A DNA stretch of 64,000 nucleotides, from NCBI GenBank assembly GCA_036365515.1, contig CM070875.1, forward strand, positions 105,876,628-105,940,627. The letters are read 5' to 3'. The notes under the pieces are model-generated. The model did no database searches and was not told the DNA's origin. It saw only the letters and a list, made by a program, of their open reading frames with translations. Below are positions 11,700 to 23,347 of this stretch, in pieces (position 1 is the stretch's first letter; each line of letters opens with the position of its first letter). Both the position numbers and the translations under genes were made by a program. Source of the DNA: Torymus aiolomorphi (taxonomy: Eukaryota; Arthropoda; Insecta; Hymenoptera; Torymidae).

Positions 11700-11958
11700 C
11701 GGCAATGTATGGGCCATATGTGGCTCCGGCGCCTCAGCCGAATATGGGCCATAGTTTTCCCATATAATACTTATATGTATCCGACACTTGAAGAAAAAAA
11801 ATATATGGGACTAATGTGGACATGATATAGGAAACAGTATGGCCAATATTCGGCTTAGGCGATGGAGCCACATATTGCCCATATACTGCACTAATGTGGG
11901 CAGTGTGGCCCATATATTGCCAATATATTGCCCATACTGTTGCAAATATGTGGGCCAC
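11700..11958. repeat. Inverted repeat with GGGCCATA/TTGCCCATA words
   Basis: 11706-11760 returns inverted at about 11838-11890 (TGGCTCCGGCGCCTCAGCCG against CGGCTTAGGCGATGGAGCCA). The right side is extended by degenerate repeats of CCCATATATTGCC. Likely a small MITE. No coding. Confidence 0.75.
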
Positions 11959-12593
11959 GAAATCATTTTTGGGCGGGTTTACTATATTTATTTAGTATAA
12001 TATAATATTTTCATTCGAAATCTTTAGGTATTTTAAATTTTACTACATAATATACCCAATAACGAATTTTTAGATATCTTTACCATAATTTTGTTGTTTT
12101 TATCACCATAAAATGTAGTTGTAGCCAAATACCACTATACTTTATGGTACTTTTATATGAAAATATACTATATTTTGTTCTCAGTGTACATTAAAATTCA
12201 AAAAACCATTTTTATGTTCTGAATATCATATCTTCCCGAGCATAACTGTTAGAAAAAACAAAGAAAAATTATCTGCACTGAGAAAGAATCATTGGTATAA
12301 TTACTATATTGCTGTTAGTTATGAAACTCTACTTTTTTATAAAATAACCAATAAAATATTATTAATGCATTATAAAGAATTCGAAAGAAGAGGTAAAGAT
12401 TATGATTAAAGGTTAAGTAGCGAGACAGGCCTAGTCCACGCGACGTACTGCGCGGTACCGGGCGCAGGAAAGACGTTGCGTCTACTCTTTTGGGTTCTAT
12501 TTCTCGAAGAAAACATCTTGAGAAAATTTTGAAAAAAATCATTTACTATGAATATCTGCTTAGCTTTCGATTTAAATGGTAAAAAAAATATTA
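11959..12593. other. AT-rich intergenic stretch
   Basis: No gene seen. A short GC-rich island at 12420-12485 (CGCGACGTACTGCGCGGTACC) stands out but has no tRNA-like fold that I can complete. Confidence 0.5.
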
Positions 12594-12817
12594 AAAATAT
12601 ACTTTCTGAGATATAAGATGTTTTGTAGTTTTTGAAGGGGAAAATGGAATAATTCGGAAAAACTGCCTACATTATGAGAAAGCGGAGGAAGTAATACGTT
12701 GGAAACGCTTATCAAACAATTTTTTAAAGTACATTTAAGTATAATAAACATGAGTTGGAAATAGCAAGATTTCGAGCTTGAGCGCCACGCTGGGAGATTT
12801 GACACAAACGCCTCATA
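12594..12817. mobile_element. Truncated MITE of the GC-ended TA family
   Basis: Internal sequence and right end (GACACAAACGCCTCATA) match the complete element at 48984-49233. The left TIR is missing. See that entry for the family definition. Confidence 0.7.
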
Positions 12818-13609
12818 TTTCGACTCAGGGAGCTCAGAAATATTGAAAATCATCGAGATCTCGAGGTCGAAAAATTTCACCAAGCTTTCTCTTTGAGAAA
12901 GCAAAAATCATGTGCCTTAATATAAAACCCCGTCTTTTCTTGTTTTATAATACGGCCACAAAATGAAATTTATGCATCCATTGTGGAGCAGTCAATTAAA
13001 TAAATAAAATCAAATAATAATTGTAAATTTATGAAAATATTTTGAAATGTGTTCATAGGTTATCGGTTAATACATTTCAGTTGGTATGAAACGAACAAAA
13101 AACCTTAAAATACAACTAAGGATAACCGGCGCCTGAGTCGATGATTTCAATTTTATCAATGGCGGATTAGTTATGCTTACGTAACCTTGTTCCATGGCAA
13201 CCTTTGAAAGAAATATTAGCCATGAAATTTGTCTGACACTAATAATCTCTCGAGTGGTGATCTTTTTATCGATATTTTTCATGTAGTTTTTGCTATTTTA
13301 GCCCCTTTACGAAAACCCACCGTTTCGATTTTCTTATTACCAATTTTTTTAGAAGGCCAAGGCAACATCTGCAAGAAATATCAGCCATAAAATTTGTCTG
13401 AATTTGAAATACTCCGCTAGTATAAATTTTTGTTATCATGCATTGTCTAGCCGGGGTGGTTTTTGAAATAATTTGGGGAATTATCACTTTTATATAAAGA
13501 AATAACTTATTTTGCAGTTTGTAAATGTTTTATGCATATGTCTAATAGATAATATAAAAAAAACCGACTTGGGATATTTCATTCACGATGAACGTTCAGA
13601 ACTTCAAAC
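12818..13609. other. Intergenic stretch, no gene seen
   Basis: Two related segments occur: GAAATATTAGCCATGAAATTTGTCTGA near 13209 and GAAATATCAGCCATAAAATTTGTCTGA near 13375. Otherwise nothing recognisable. Confidence 0.45.
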
Positions 13610-16600
13610 GCATGAATTTTTTTTTTCTACCCACACCCCTATATAATCGACTGTTTGGGGGCATTCCGAGGATTCAATCTGCTCGCCAATTTTTTTCTGG
13701 TACAGTTTTATCGTTAGAATCCATAAACAACAATAAAATCGGGAAAAAAACCAAAAACAACGAAAACAGAATTTTTTTTCCACTTGGACCCCTATATAAT
13801 CGACTATTTGGAGGTGTTCCGGGGATTCAATTTGGTCGCCAATTATTGTGCTGCACAGTTTAATCGCCAGAATCCATAAGCAACAATAAAATAGGGGAAA
13901 AAACCAAAAGCAACGAAAATAGAATTTTTTTTCCACTTGGACCCCTATATAATCGACTATTTGAAGGTGTTCCAGGGAATCAATTTGGTCGCCAATTTTT
14001 CTGGTACAGTTTTATCGCCAGAATCCATAAGCAACAATAAAATCGGGGAAAAAACCAAAAACAACGAAAAAAGAATTTTTTTTCCACTTCCACCTCAATA
14101 TAATCGACTATTTAGGGGTGATCCGGAGATTCAATTTGGTCGCTAATTTTTTTCTGGTACAGTTTTATCGCCAGAATCCATAAGCAACAACAAAGTCGGG
14201 GAAACAAACAGAAGCAATGAAAATAGAATTTTTGTCCACTTTCACCCCTATATAATCGACTATTTGGGGATGTCCCGCGGATTCAATTTGGTCGCCAATT
14301 TTTTTCTGGTACAGCTTTATCGCTTGAATCCATAAACAACAACAAAATCGAGGGAAAAACCAAAAGCAAAGAAAATAGAATTTTTTTTCCACTTCCACCT
14401 CTATACAATCGATTATTGGGGGTGTTCCAGGGATTCAATTTTGTCGCCAATTTTTTTCTGGTACAGTTTTATCGCTAGAATTCATAAACAACAATAAAAT
14501 CGGGGAAAAAATAAAAGCAACGAAAATAGATATTTTTTCCACTTGCACCCCTATATAATCGACTATTTGAAGGTGTTCCGGGGATTCAATTTGTTTGCAA
14601 ATTATTTTCTGGTACAGTTTTATCTTCCGAATCCATAAGCAACAATAAAATCGTGGAAAAAGCCAATAGCAATGAAAATAGAATTTTTTCCCGCTTCCAC
14701 CACTATATAATCGACTATTTGGAGGTGTTCCGGGGATTCAATTTGTTTGCAAATTATTTTCTGGTACAGTTTTATCTCCAAAATCCATAAGCAACAATAA
14801 AAAAGCCAATAGCAATGAAAATAGAATTTTTTTCCGCTTCCACCACTATATAATCGACTATTTGGAGGTGTTCTGGGGATTCAATTTGGTCGCCAATTTG
14901 TTTCTGGTACAGTTTTATCGCCAGAATCCATAAGCAACGATAAAATCGGCGAAACAAACAAATGCAACGAAAATAGAATTTTTTTTCACTTTCACCCCTA
15001 TATAATCTACTATTTGGAGGTGTTCTGGGGATTCGATTTGGTCGCCAATTTTTTTCTGGTACAGTTTTATCGCCAGAATCCACAAGCAACAATAAAATCG
15101 GGGAAAAAACCAAAAGCAACGAAAATAGAATTTTTTTTCACTTTCACCCCTAAATAATCGACTATTGGGGGTGTTCCAGGGATTCAATTTTGTCGCCAAA
15201 TTTTTTCTGGTACAGTTTTATCGTCAGAATCCATAAACAACAATAAAATCGGCGAAAAACCAAAAGCAACGAAAATAGAGTTTTTTCTCCAGTTTCACCC
15301 TTATATAATCGACTATTTGAAGGTGTTCCGGGGATTCAATTTGTTTGCAAATTATTTTCTGGTACAGTTTTATCTCCAAAATCCATAAGCAACAATAAAA
15401 TCGGGGAAAAAACCAATAGCAATGAAAATAGAATTTTTTTCCACTTCCGCCACTATATAATCGACTATTTGGAGGTGTTCTGGGGATTCAATTTGGTCGC
15501 CAATTTGTTTCTGGTACAGTTTCATCGCCAAAATCCATAAACAGCAATAAAATCGGGGAAAAAACCAAAAGCGACGAAAATAGAATTTTTTTTCACTTTC
15601 ACCCCTAAATAATCGACTATTGGGGGTGTTCCACGGATTCAATTTTGTCGCCAATTTTTTTCTGGTACAGTTTTATCGCTAGAATCCATAAACAACAATA
15701 AAATCGGGGAAAAAATAAAAGCAACGAAAATAGATATTTTTTCCACTTGCACCCCTATATAATCGACTATTTGAAGGTGTTCCGGGGATTCAATTTGTTT
15801 GCAAATTATTTTCTGGTGCAGTTTTATCTTCAGAATCCATAAGCAACAATAAAATCGTGGAAAAAGCCAATAGCAATGAAAATAGAATTTTTTTCCGCTT
15901 CCACCACTATATAATCGACTATTTGGAGGTGTTCTGGGGATTCAATTTGGTCGCCAATTTGTTTCTGGTACAGTTTTATCGCCAGAATCCATAAGCCGCA
16001 ATAAAATCGGGGAAAAAACCAAAAGCAACGAAAATAGAATTTTTTTTCACTTTCACCCCTATATAATCTACTATTTGGAGGTGTTCTGGGGATTCGATTT
16101 GGTCGCCAATTTTTTTCTGGTACAGTTTTATCGCCAGAATCCACAAGCAACAATAAAATCGGGGAAAAAACCAAAAACACCGAAAATAGAATTTTTTTTC
16201 CACTTCCACCTCTATATAATTGACTATTTGGGGGTGATCCGGGGATTCAATTTGGTCGCTAATTTTTTCCTCGTTCAGCTTTATCGCTTGAATCGATAAG
16301 CAACAACCAAATCGGGGGAAAAACCAAAAGCAACGAAAATAGAATTTTTTTTCCACGTTCACCCCTATATAATCGACTATTTGGGGGTGTTCCGGGGATT
16401 CAATTTGGTTGCCAATTTTTTTCTGGTACAGTTTTATCACCAGAATCCATAAACAACAATAAAATCGGCGAAAAACCAAAAGCAACGAAAATAGAATTTT
16501 TTCTCCAGTTTCACCCTTATATAATCGACTATTTGAAGGTGTTCCGGGGATTCAATTTGTTTGCAAATTATTTTCTGGTACAGTTTTATCTCCAAAATCC

Positions 16601-19167
16601 ATAAGCAACAATAAAATCGGGGAAAAAACCAATAGCAATGAAAATAGAATTTTTTTTCACTTTCACCCCTATATAATCGACTATTTGAAGGTGTTCTGGG
16701 GATTCAATTTTGTCGCCAATTTTTTTCTGGTACAGTTTTATCGCCAGAATCCATAAGCAACAATAAAATCGGGGAAAGAAACAAAAGCAACGAAAATAGA
16801 ATTTTTTTTCCACTTCCACCACTATATAATCGACTATTGGGGGGTTGATCCGGGGATTCAATTAGGTCGCTAATTTTTTTCTGGTACAGCTTTATCGCTT
16901 GAATCGATAAGCAACAAAAGAATCGGGGGAAAAACGAAAAGTAACGAAAATAGAATTTTTTTCCACTTTTACCTCTATATAATCGACAATTTGGGGGTGT
17001 TCCAGTCATTCAATTTGGTCGTCAATTTTTTTCTGGTACAGTTTTATCGCCAGAATCCATAAACAACAATAAAATCGGGGAAAAAACCAATAGCAACGAA
17101 AATAGAATTTTTTTTCCACTTTCACCCCTATATAATCGACTATTTGGGGGTTGATCTGGGGATTCAATTTGGTCGCTAATTTTTTTCTGGTACAGTTTTA
17201 TCGCCAGAATCCATAAGCAACAATAAAACCGGGAAAAAATCAAAAGTAACGAAAATAGAATTTTTTTCCACTTTCACCCCTATATAATCGACTATTTGTA
17301 GATGTTCCGGGGATTCAATTTGTTTGTCTATTATTTTCTGGTACAGTTTTATCGCCAGAATCCATAAGCAACAATAAAATCGGGGAAAAAACCAAAACCA
17401 ACGAAAATAGATTTTTTTTCCACTTCCCCCTCTATATAATCGACTATTTGAGGGTGATCCGGGGATTCAATTTGGTCGCTAATTTTTTTCTGGTACAGTT
17501 TTATCGCCAGAATCCATAAGCAACAATAAAATCGGGGAAACAAACAAATGCAACGAAAATAGAATTTTTTTTCACTTTCACCCCTATATAATCGACTATT
17601 TGGGGGTGTTCGGGGGATTCAATTTGGTCGCCAATTTTTTTCTGGTACGGTTTTATTGCCAGAATCCATAAACAACAATAAAATCAGAAAACCAAAAGCA
17701 ACGAAAATAGATTTTTTTTCCACTTCCCCCTCTATATAATCGACTATTTGAGGGTGATCCGGGGATTCAATTTGGTCGCTAATTTTTTTCTGGTACAGTT
17801 TTATCGCCAGAATCCATAAGCAACAATAAAATCGGGGAAACAAACAAATGCAACGAAAATAGATTTTTTTTCCACTTCCACCCCTATACAATCGATTATT
17901 TGTGGGCGTTCCGGGCATTCAATTTTGTCGCCAATTTTTTTCTGGTACAAATTTATCGTCAGAATCCATAAGCAACAATAAAATCGGCGGAAAAACCAAA
18001 AGCAACGAGAATAGAATTTTTTTTCCACTTTCACCCCTATATAATCGACTATTTGGGAGTGTTCCGGGGATTCAATTTGGTTGCCAATTTTTTTCTGGTA
18101 CAGTTTTATCGCCAGAATCCATAAAGAACAATAAAATCGGCGAAAAACCAAAAGCACCGAAAATAGAATTTTTTCTCCAGTTTCACCCTTATATAATCGA
18201 CTATTTGAAGGTGTTCCGGGGATTCAATTTGTTTGCAAATTATTTTTGGTACAGTTTTATCTCCAAAATCCATAAGCAACAATAAAATCGGGGAAAAAAC
18301 CAATAGCAATGAAAATAGAATTTTTTTCCACTTCCGCCACTATATAATCGACTATTTGGAGGTGTTCTGGGGATTCAATTTGGTCGCCAATTTGTTTCTG
18401 GTACAGTTTTATCGCCAGAATCCATAAGTAACAATAAAATCGGGAAACAAACAAAAGCAACGAAAATAGAATTTTTTTCCACTTTCACTCCTATATAATC
18501 GACTATTTGAAGGTGTTCCGGGGATTTAATTTGTTTGTCAATTATTTTCTGGTACAGTTTTATCGCCAGAATCCATAAGCAACAATAAAATGGGGGAAAA
18601 AACCAAAGGAACGAAAATAGATTTTTTTCCCACTTCCCCCTCTATATAATCGACTATTTGGGGGTAATCCGGGGATTCAATTTGGTTGCTAATTTTTTTC
18701 TGGTACAGTTTTATTGCCAGAATCCATAAGCAACAATAAAATCGGGGAAACAAACCAATAGCAACAAAAATATAATTTTTTTTCCATTTCCTCCCCTATA
18801 TAATCGACTATTTGGGGGTGTTCCAGGGATTCAATTTGTTCGCCAATTTTTTTCTGGTATTGTTTTGTCGCTAAAATCCATAAACAACAATAAAATCGGA
18901 AAAAACCAAAAGCAACGAACATAGAATTTTTTTTTCGCTGGACCCCTCTATAATCGACTATTTAGAGGTGTGCCGGGGATTCAATTTGGTCGCTAATTTT
19001 TTTCTGGTACAGTTTATCGCATGAATCCATAAGCAACAAAAAAATCTGGGAAAAAAACAAAAGCAACGTAAATAATTTTTTTTTCCACTTGGTCCCCTAT
19101 ATAATCGACTATTTGGAAGTGTTCCGGGGATTCAATTTGATCGCCAATTTTTTTTTGTGGTACAGTT
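13610..19167. repeat. Satellite array, ~155-bp monomers, block 1
   Basis: About 36 diverged monomers. Each carries CCTATATAATCGACTATTT, GGGGATTCAATTTGGTCGCC, TTTTTCTGGTACAGTTTTAT, AATCCATAAGCAACAATAAA and a T-run before CCACTT. Spacing between successive TATAATCGACT words is about 152-159 bp. Many short minus-strand ORFs with the same peptide (such as FPRFYCCLWILAIKLYQKK) are by-products of the repeat, since they shift frame with monomer length. Variant monomers recur at ~1.2-kb spacing. The array ends abruptly at the LTR of gypsy copy 2 and resumes after it. Confidence 0.93.
19164..19167. repeat. AGTT target-site duplication (partner 28246-28249)
   Basis: AGTT on both sides of copy 2; in uninterrupted satellite monomers it is present once. 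Confidence 0.85.
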
Positions 19168-20437
19168 TGTAACGGGTGCAGGCAATAAAGGCGAAAGAGC
19201 CGCGTGTACCGCGCCGCGAGGTTTGAATCGCGCGCGCTTGCACGTACAGCGGCTCGCTGCGCGCCAAGCGGGACGCGCGGGAGGCGAAGCAAGAAGAAGA
19301 AGAAGACGCCGCCGTAGCGCTCCGAAGGGACGCCGCGGCCATTGATGAGTAGTCTAGTCCTGTAGCGCAACAGGTGCGCACGTGCCAGTTTTGCCTCACC
19401 AGTGCCGTGCCTCCAAGTGCCCCGCGAGTGCCGCATCACGCCCTGCGAGAAGTGCCCTCCGCGCCTCCGATCCGCCGCCAGCCCAGCAGCGACGCAACGC
19501 CGGCTGCCTTCGCCGGCCAGGCCACTCCGCCACCCAGAAAGGGAGAGGAGGAGAGAGAGAAAGAGGCGGCAGCCGAGGCTCGAGGAGCCACGAGGCCCGA
19601 CGCCTCGCAGCGAGAAGGCGAGAGCGCGTGAGCGTGACAGAGAGAGAGAGAGAGTAGACTTCGGGCGAGGCGCTGGCCAGCGCTAAAGTAAGTGTGCGCT
19701 TCATTTGTAATTTTTGCCGCGTAGGTTTTGCGTGCGAGCGGCCACGCGTAAGAAGTGTTGCGCGGCTAACCGACGCCGCCTGCGTAGAGGCAAGCGGCCT
19801 CGTGTGCGAGAGCGCGGCGGCCATTTTGTGGCGTCTCGCGGCGCGGTGACGCCGGCCGTGCGACCGGCCGGCTCCGCGTAAGTCTCGGCCTGCGCGTTCG
19901 TTTTTGTAGATGGTCTGGCTTCGCGCCTCTTAGCGCGACTCCTTTGGACGAATAAACTTTATTTATTTTACTTTTCATTATTCGTGTCGAGTCTGTCATT
20001 TCGCGAGTAACCGTTCCCTATCCCCCCGAATACCGCCCTCTACCTTTTCAGCAGCTGCAGCTAGTCGGAGGCTTCACCTCCTAGAGGAGCAACGTCAACG
20101 GGGAAATTGTAAGTGAAAGTCGCTCAGGTTAACCTGAGCGACGTTGTACGGGAACACCGGCGAGAGTAGGTCAGGCTAGTGCATATCTAGCCGCCGGTGA
20201 GTTGTGCGCCGAAGTCAGCGGCAGCGGCAGAGCGCAGCGCCGGGTCTAGTAGAAGGCGGCCTAAGCTTTCTACAGCGAAAGCCGGGCGCGCTTGTTCTGA
20301 GCCTGCGCCAACGCGCTCCGGCCGGCCGACGGGTCCGTCTACAACGGCGCGCTGCTCTGGGCGTAGTAGACGCCCGTTTATCGCCTGGCGCATCCCAGAG
20401 AGGGATTAATACCCTCTTCTAAATTCACCCCGTTACA
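19168..20437 (+). repeat. 5' LTR of gypsy copy 2
   Basis: Starts TGTAACGGGTGCAGGC and ends CACCCCGTTACA, giving TGTAACG/CGTTACA inverted termini. 1270 bp. GC-rich first 700 bp. An AATAAA polyadenylation signal at 19951-19956 is followed by T-rich sequence. The GA-rich tract at 19638-19655 differs in length between the two LTRs. Confidence 0.95.
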
Positions 20438-20439
20438 AC

Positions 20440-20447
20440 TGGCGCCC
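20440..20447 (+). promoter_or_regulatory. Candidate primer-binding site
   Basis: TGGCGCCC lies two bases after the 5' LTR. This octamer is complementary to a tRNA 3' end ending GGGCGCCA, as used by lysine-tRNA-primed retroelements. The match beyond 8 bases is not clear, so the tRNA identity is tentative. Confidence 0.65.
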
Positions 20448-21448
20448 ATTAACGTGTGCAGCACATTAGATTAGGGAACGGCGAATTTTACAGTAATCGG
20501 TTGATCGTCGAAACAGGTCGAGACGCGCGTTGCGAATAATTAATTATCGCGGTGATAATTAATTATTACAAAGTGTACAGCGTGTGCAAGGGTAACCAAC
20601 TGGTGGTTTCTAACCTTGCTTGGAGGAATTGACCCGGTCTGCACGTATTTAGTGAGGAACATTGCTTGTGAAGGCCGAGCATTTGTTGAAGTATTTAGCG
20701 AGGACGACAAAGAGATTAGGTAGCAATTATTTATTAATTATGTATTATATTATTAAAATTGTTTTATATAGGTCCTAGCGTTTTATCTCTTTGTGCGTCA
20801 CCACACGTGCACACCGGGGAGTAAACTACCGGATTACGCACCCAGTATTTAAATACTGGGGATTTCGTTTGGATTTTCGGATTTAGGGCTTAATTCGCGA
20901 AGACGCCTGCGCGTGGGATACCGTAAGGTGCGCGCGCAGTAATTTTGGACCCGCGCATGCGCAGAATCCGAAAATAAAAAGTGAAAAATCGCTATCGCGA
21001 ATTCGGTTGCCCATCCCACGAGGAGGTGGGCATATTCACTAATTTCGGTTTTGCGCATGCGCAAAAGGTCGAAAGATCAAATTTTTGTTTTTACACGCAG
21101 AATCGTCTGCGCATGCGGCGGCGGTACGGATACACATAGTGATTTTAGTGCCGCGCATGCGCAGCGCCCGAAAATCGCGAATTTCAGTTTTGACCGGGAA
21201 TCGGTTGCGCGAACGACTATTACGCTTGCGCAATACGCCAAAAGCGACATAACCTCCAGGCAAGTGAGTAAAAACGAGTTAACCTCGGTATAGCGTAAAG
21301 ACCAAACCACCAGTTGGGGAAGATCGTTACTTCCTGAGCCAGTGGTAATCCAGTAGGTACCTTGTGAAGGATACCACTGGCCGTGCAAAAGCATAGTAAA
21401 TTGCGGGATTGAAGAGGAATCCCCTTGCACACGCACAACCAGCGAACG
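20448..21448 (+). other. Untranslated leader of gypsy copy 2
   Basis: About 1 kb between primer site and gag start with no ORF of note. It carries repeated TTTTGCGCATGCGCA-type palindromic words (for example 20947-20955, 21050-21062, 21152-21163). The segment ACCAAACCACCAGTTG...GTGGTAATCCAGTAGGT at 21303-21357 is shared with copy 1 (4018-4072) and may fold, since CCACTGG/CCAGTGG occurs on both sides. Confidence 0.6.
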
Positions 21449-23347
21449 ATGTCATACAACATCCAGGAAGCGGTGGAGGATTGGGTGTGGTCGATCTCGC
21501 CAAGCGAGATCGATAGCCACCTGTCGGAGTTGCAATTGAGGCGACACGACTCCACATTCTTGAGAATGCACAGGCTAAGCCAGTGGCTGCTGGGTAACTA
21601 CACGCCTCAAGACTTCGAGGAGCCGGAAGAGCCGGGGATGTAATCCCCGGCGGATGGCACTAAGGGAAAACCTCTTACGGAGGATCCTTTTAGAAGACGA
21701 CGGCTCCTTCGTCGAAGCGTCCAGTTGGGATTTACACCCCCTGGACGTAGTGCTCAAAAGCGAGCAGATATTGGAGATACTGCGTAGGACGACGGCGGCA
21801 GCCGTGTCCGACACCCAGCACTCACCACACCCAAACACCACAGCCAGTAACCGGGACACTACGCAACAACAAAAGGAGCAACGCACACAGCTACCTCTAC
21901 AGCAGCAGGACAGCGAAGCAGAAGAAACTCGCGGCGACGACCAACAAGCGCAGCCAGGAGAGATGCTACGTCTCCTGGCAAAGGACGGCTCCGAGTTTTA
22001 TATCCCTCGGGAAGTCGGCTCGCTATTAGCGGAATTAATAGCGAAAGTAAGGTCGCTGGAGGAGTTGGTTTTAAACCAACAGCGACACGCCGCTTCCAGC
22101 ACGCACATAGCGGAACCTAGGCAAGGTCACAACGTGCAGTTTGAAGACACGTACACCGTCACCGGCAACGATACGTGGATCGGTCCGCAATCGACACCAC
22201 CGCCAGCTCGGCGTGATGGTCAGGCTGATTTACAAGGAGTAAACGCAGCCTGGGTGGGGGGTGACCGCCGAAGTTCGGAGAGAGGCTCGAGCTGGCCGAC
22301 ATATGGCGCGCCAGGCGCGACAGGGAACTTCTCAAGGTCGAGTATGTTCCACTCGCGAGACATAGGCCAAATCGTGAGGAAATGGCAAATTCGATTCTCT
22401 GGGGCGAAGAGCCAGAGTATCGATGTATTCCTGGCGAGGCTGGAGGACTGTCGAGTCCTGGCAAACCTCTCCGAAGAAGAGGTGTTGTCGTCGTTGTCAG
22501 AGCTGTTCACTGACACGGCGGCCACGTGGTACCGTAATGAGAAAGAGAAATGGGCCACGTGGCAAGAGTTCGTGACTGCAGCGAAACGCTGGTACGGGAC
22601 GACGAAGAGGTACCAGCAGCGGTTGATAGCAGAGGCGAACAACCGCACCCAAGGGGCGGACGAGGCCGTGAGAGATTATATCACGTGCCTCATTGCGATA
22701 GTGAGGAAGATATCGCCGCCCCCAGCTCGGAGCAACAGCTGGATCAGCTGCATCGAAACCTACGGCCCCAGCTGCAAGCGATGGTCCGTAGGTCAGACTT
22801 CAGCACAGTAGAGGAGCTACTGGAGTTGGCAGTGGACGCGGAGCAAACGTTGGAGAATTCCAAGACGTTCCGACCTCCACCACCGCCAACAGCGGCGCTA
22901 CTGCCGGAAATGGCGTATAAACCGCCGGCAAACACCGACGCGCCACGAAAGCCGAAAGGCGATGCCAAGGAAGGCAAAGTGGCTGCTGCGGTGGTCGAGA
23001 AGGACGCCAAGCTGGAGGGTTTGGAGGAAATGCTTCGGCGAGTGCTAAGCGAGCGTCTTTCCGACCGGCGAGGCTCCGGAGGAGAGCGCTCCGGGCGAAA
23101 TACGCCCCTGGGCCGCGCAGAGGGCGCGGTAACCAGCCATCTGGGCGTGGCGGGGCAAGGAGGCCCCAGAACCGAGGCAGGGGCGAAGGCGACGAGCCCA
23201 CCGAACGGCTCCGCGCCCTCCACCAGCCCCGAGGGTAACCTTCCGAAAGGACCAAGGCCGCCGCTGAGTTGCTACTCATGCGGCCTTGTCGGATATATAG
23301 CGCGCTACTGCCCTAATTGTGCGGGAAACGGGAAGGGGAGCGGGTAG
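21449..23347 (+). pseudogene. gag: gag (copy 2), two frameshifts
   Basis: The start at 21449 (MSYNIQEAVEDW) agrees with copy 1. The N-terminal frame stops at TAA 21641-21643; a one-base shift near 21645 is needed to enter the following frame (MALRENLLRRIL, from 21654). The core Gag motif (FSGAKSQSIDVFLARLED, then ATWYRNEKEKWATW) lies at about 22390-22570. A single-base loss in a C-run near 22720 breaks the frame again (ISPPPARSN in place of the continuing coil), and the correct frame continues to TAG at 23345-23347. The C-terminus has a zinc knuckle CYSCGLVGYIARYC with Tyr in the usual His position. The repeated E/Q-rich middle could form a coiled coil. Confidence 0.9.
23323..23329 (+). promoter_or_regulatory. 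Predicted -1 frameshift site GGGAAAC, gag-pol copy 2
   Basis: Gag codons read GCG GGA AAC, so GGGAAAC is in X XXY YYZ phase. Pol is open in the -1 frame across this point and gag ends 16 bases downstream. Same sequence and phase as in copy 1. A purine-rich GGGAAGGGGAGCGGG follows. Confidence 0.8.

Noticed and set aside
13604..19190. Numerous minus-strand ORFs of 60-170 codons with a shared hydrophobic Cys/Phe-rich peptide
   Set aside because: They follow the satellite monomers, change frame with monomer length and lack starts or codon structure. They are by-products of a tandem repeat, not a protein family.
19396..19824. 142-codon minus-strand ORF in the copy 2 LTR
   Set aside because: Present in both LTR copies but in non-coding GC-rich LTR with Arg/Ala-rich, low-information translation.
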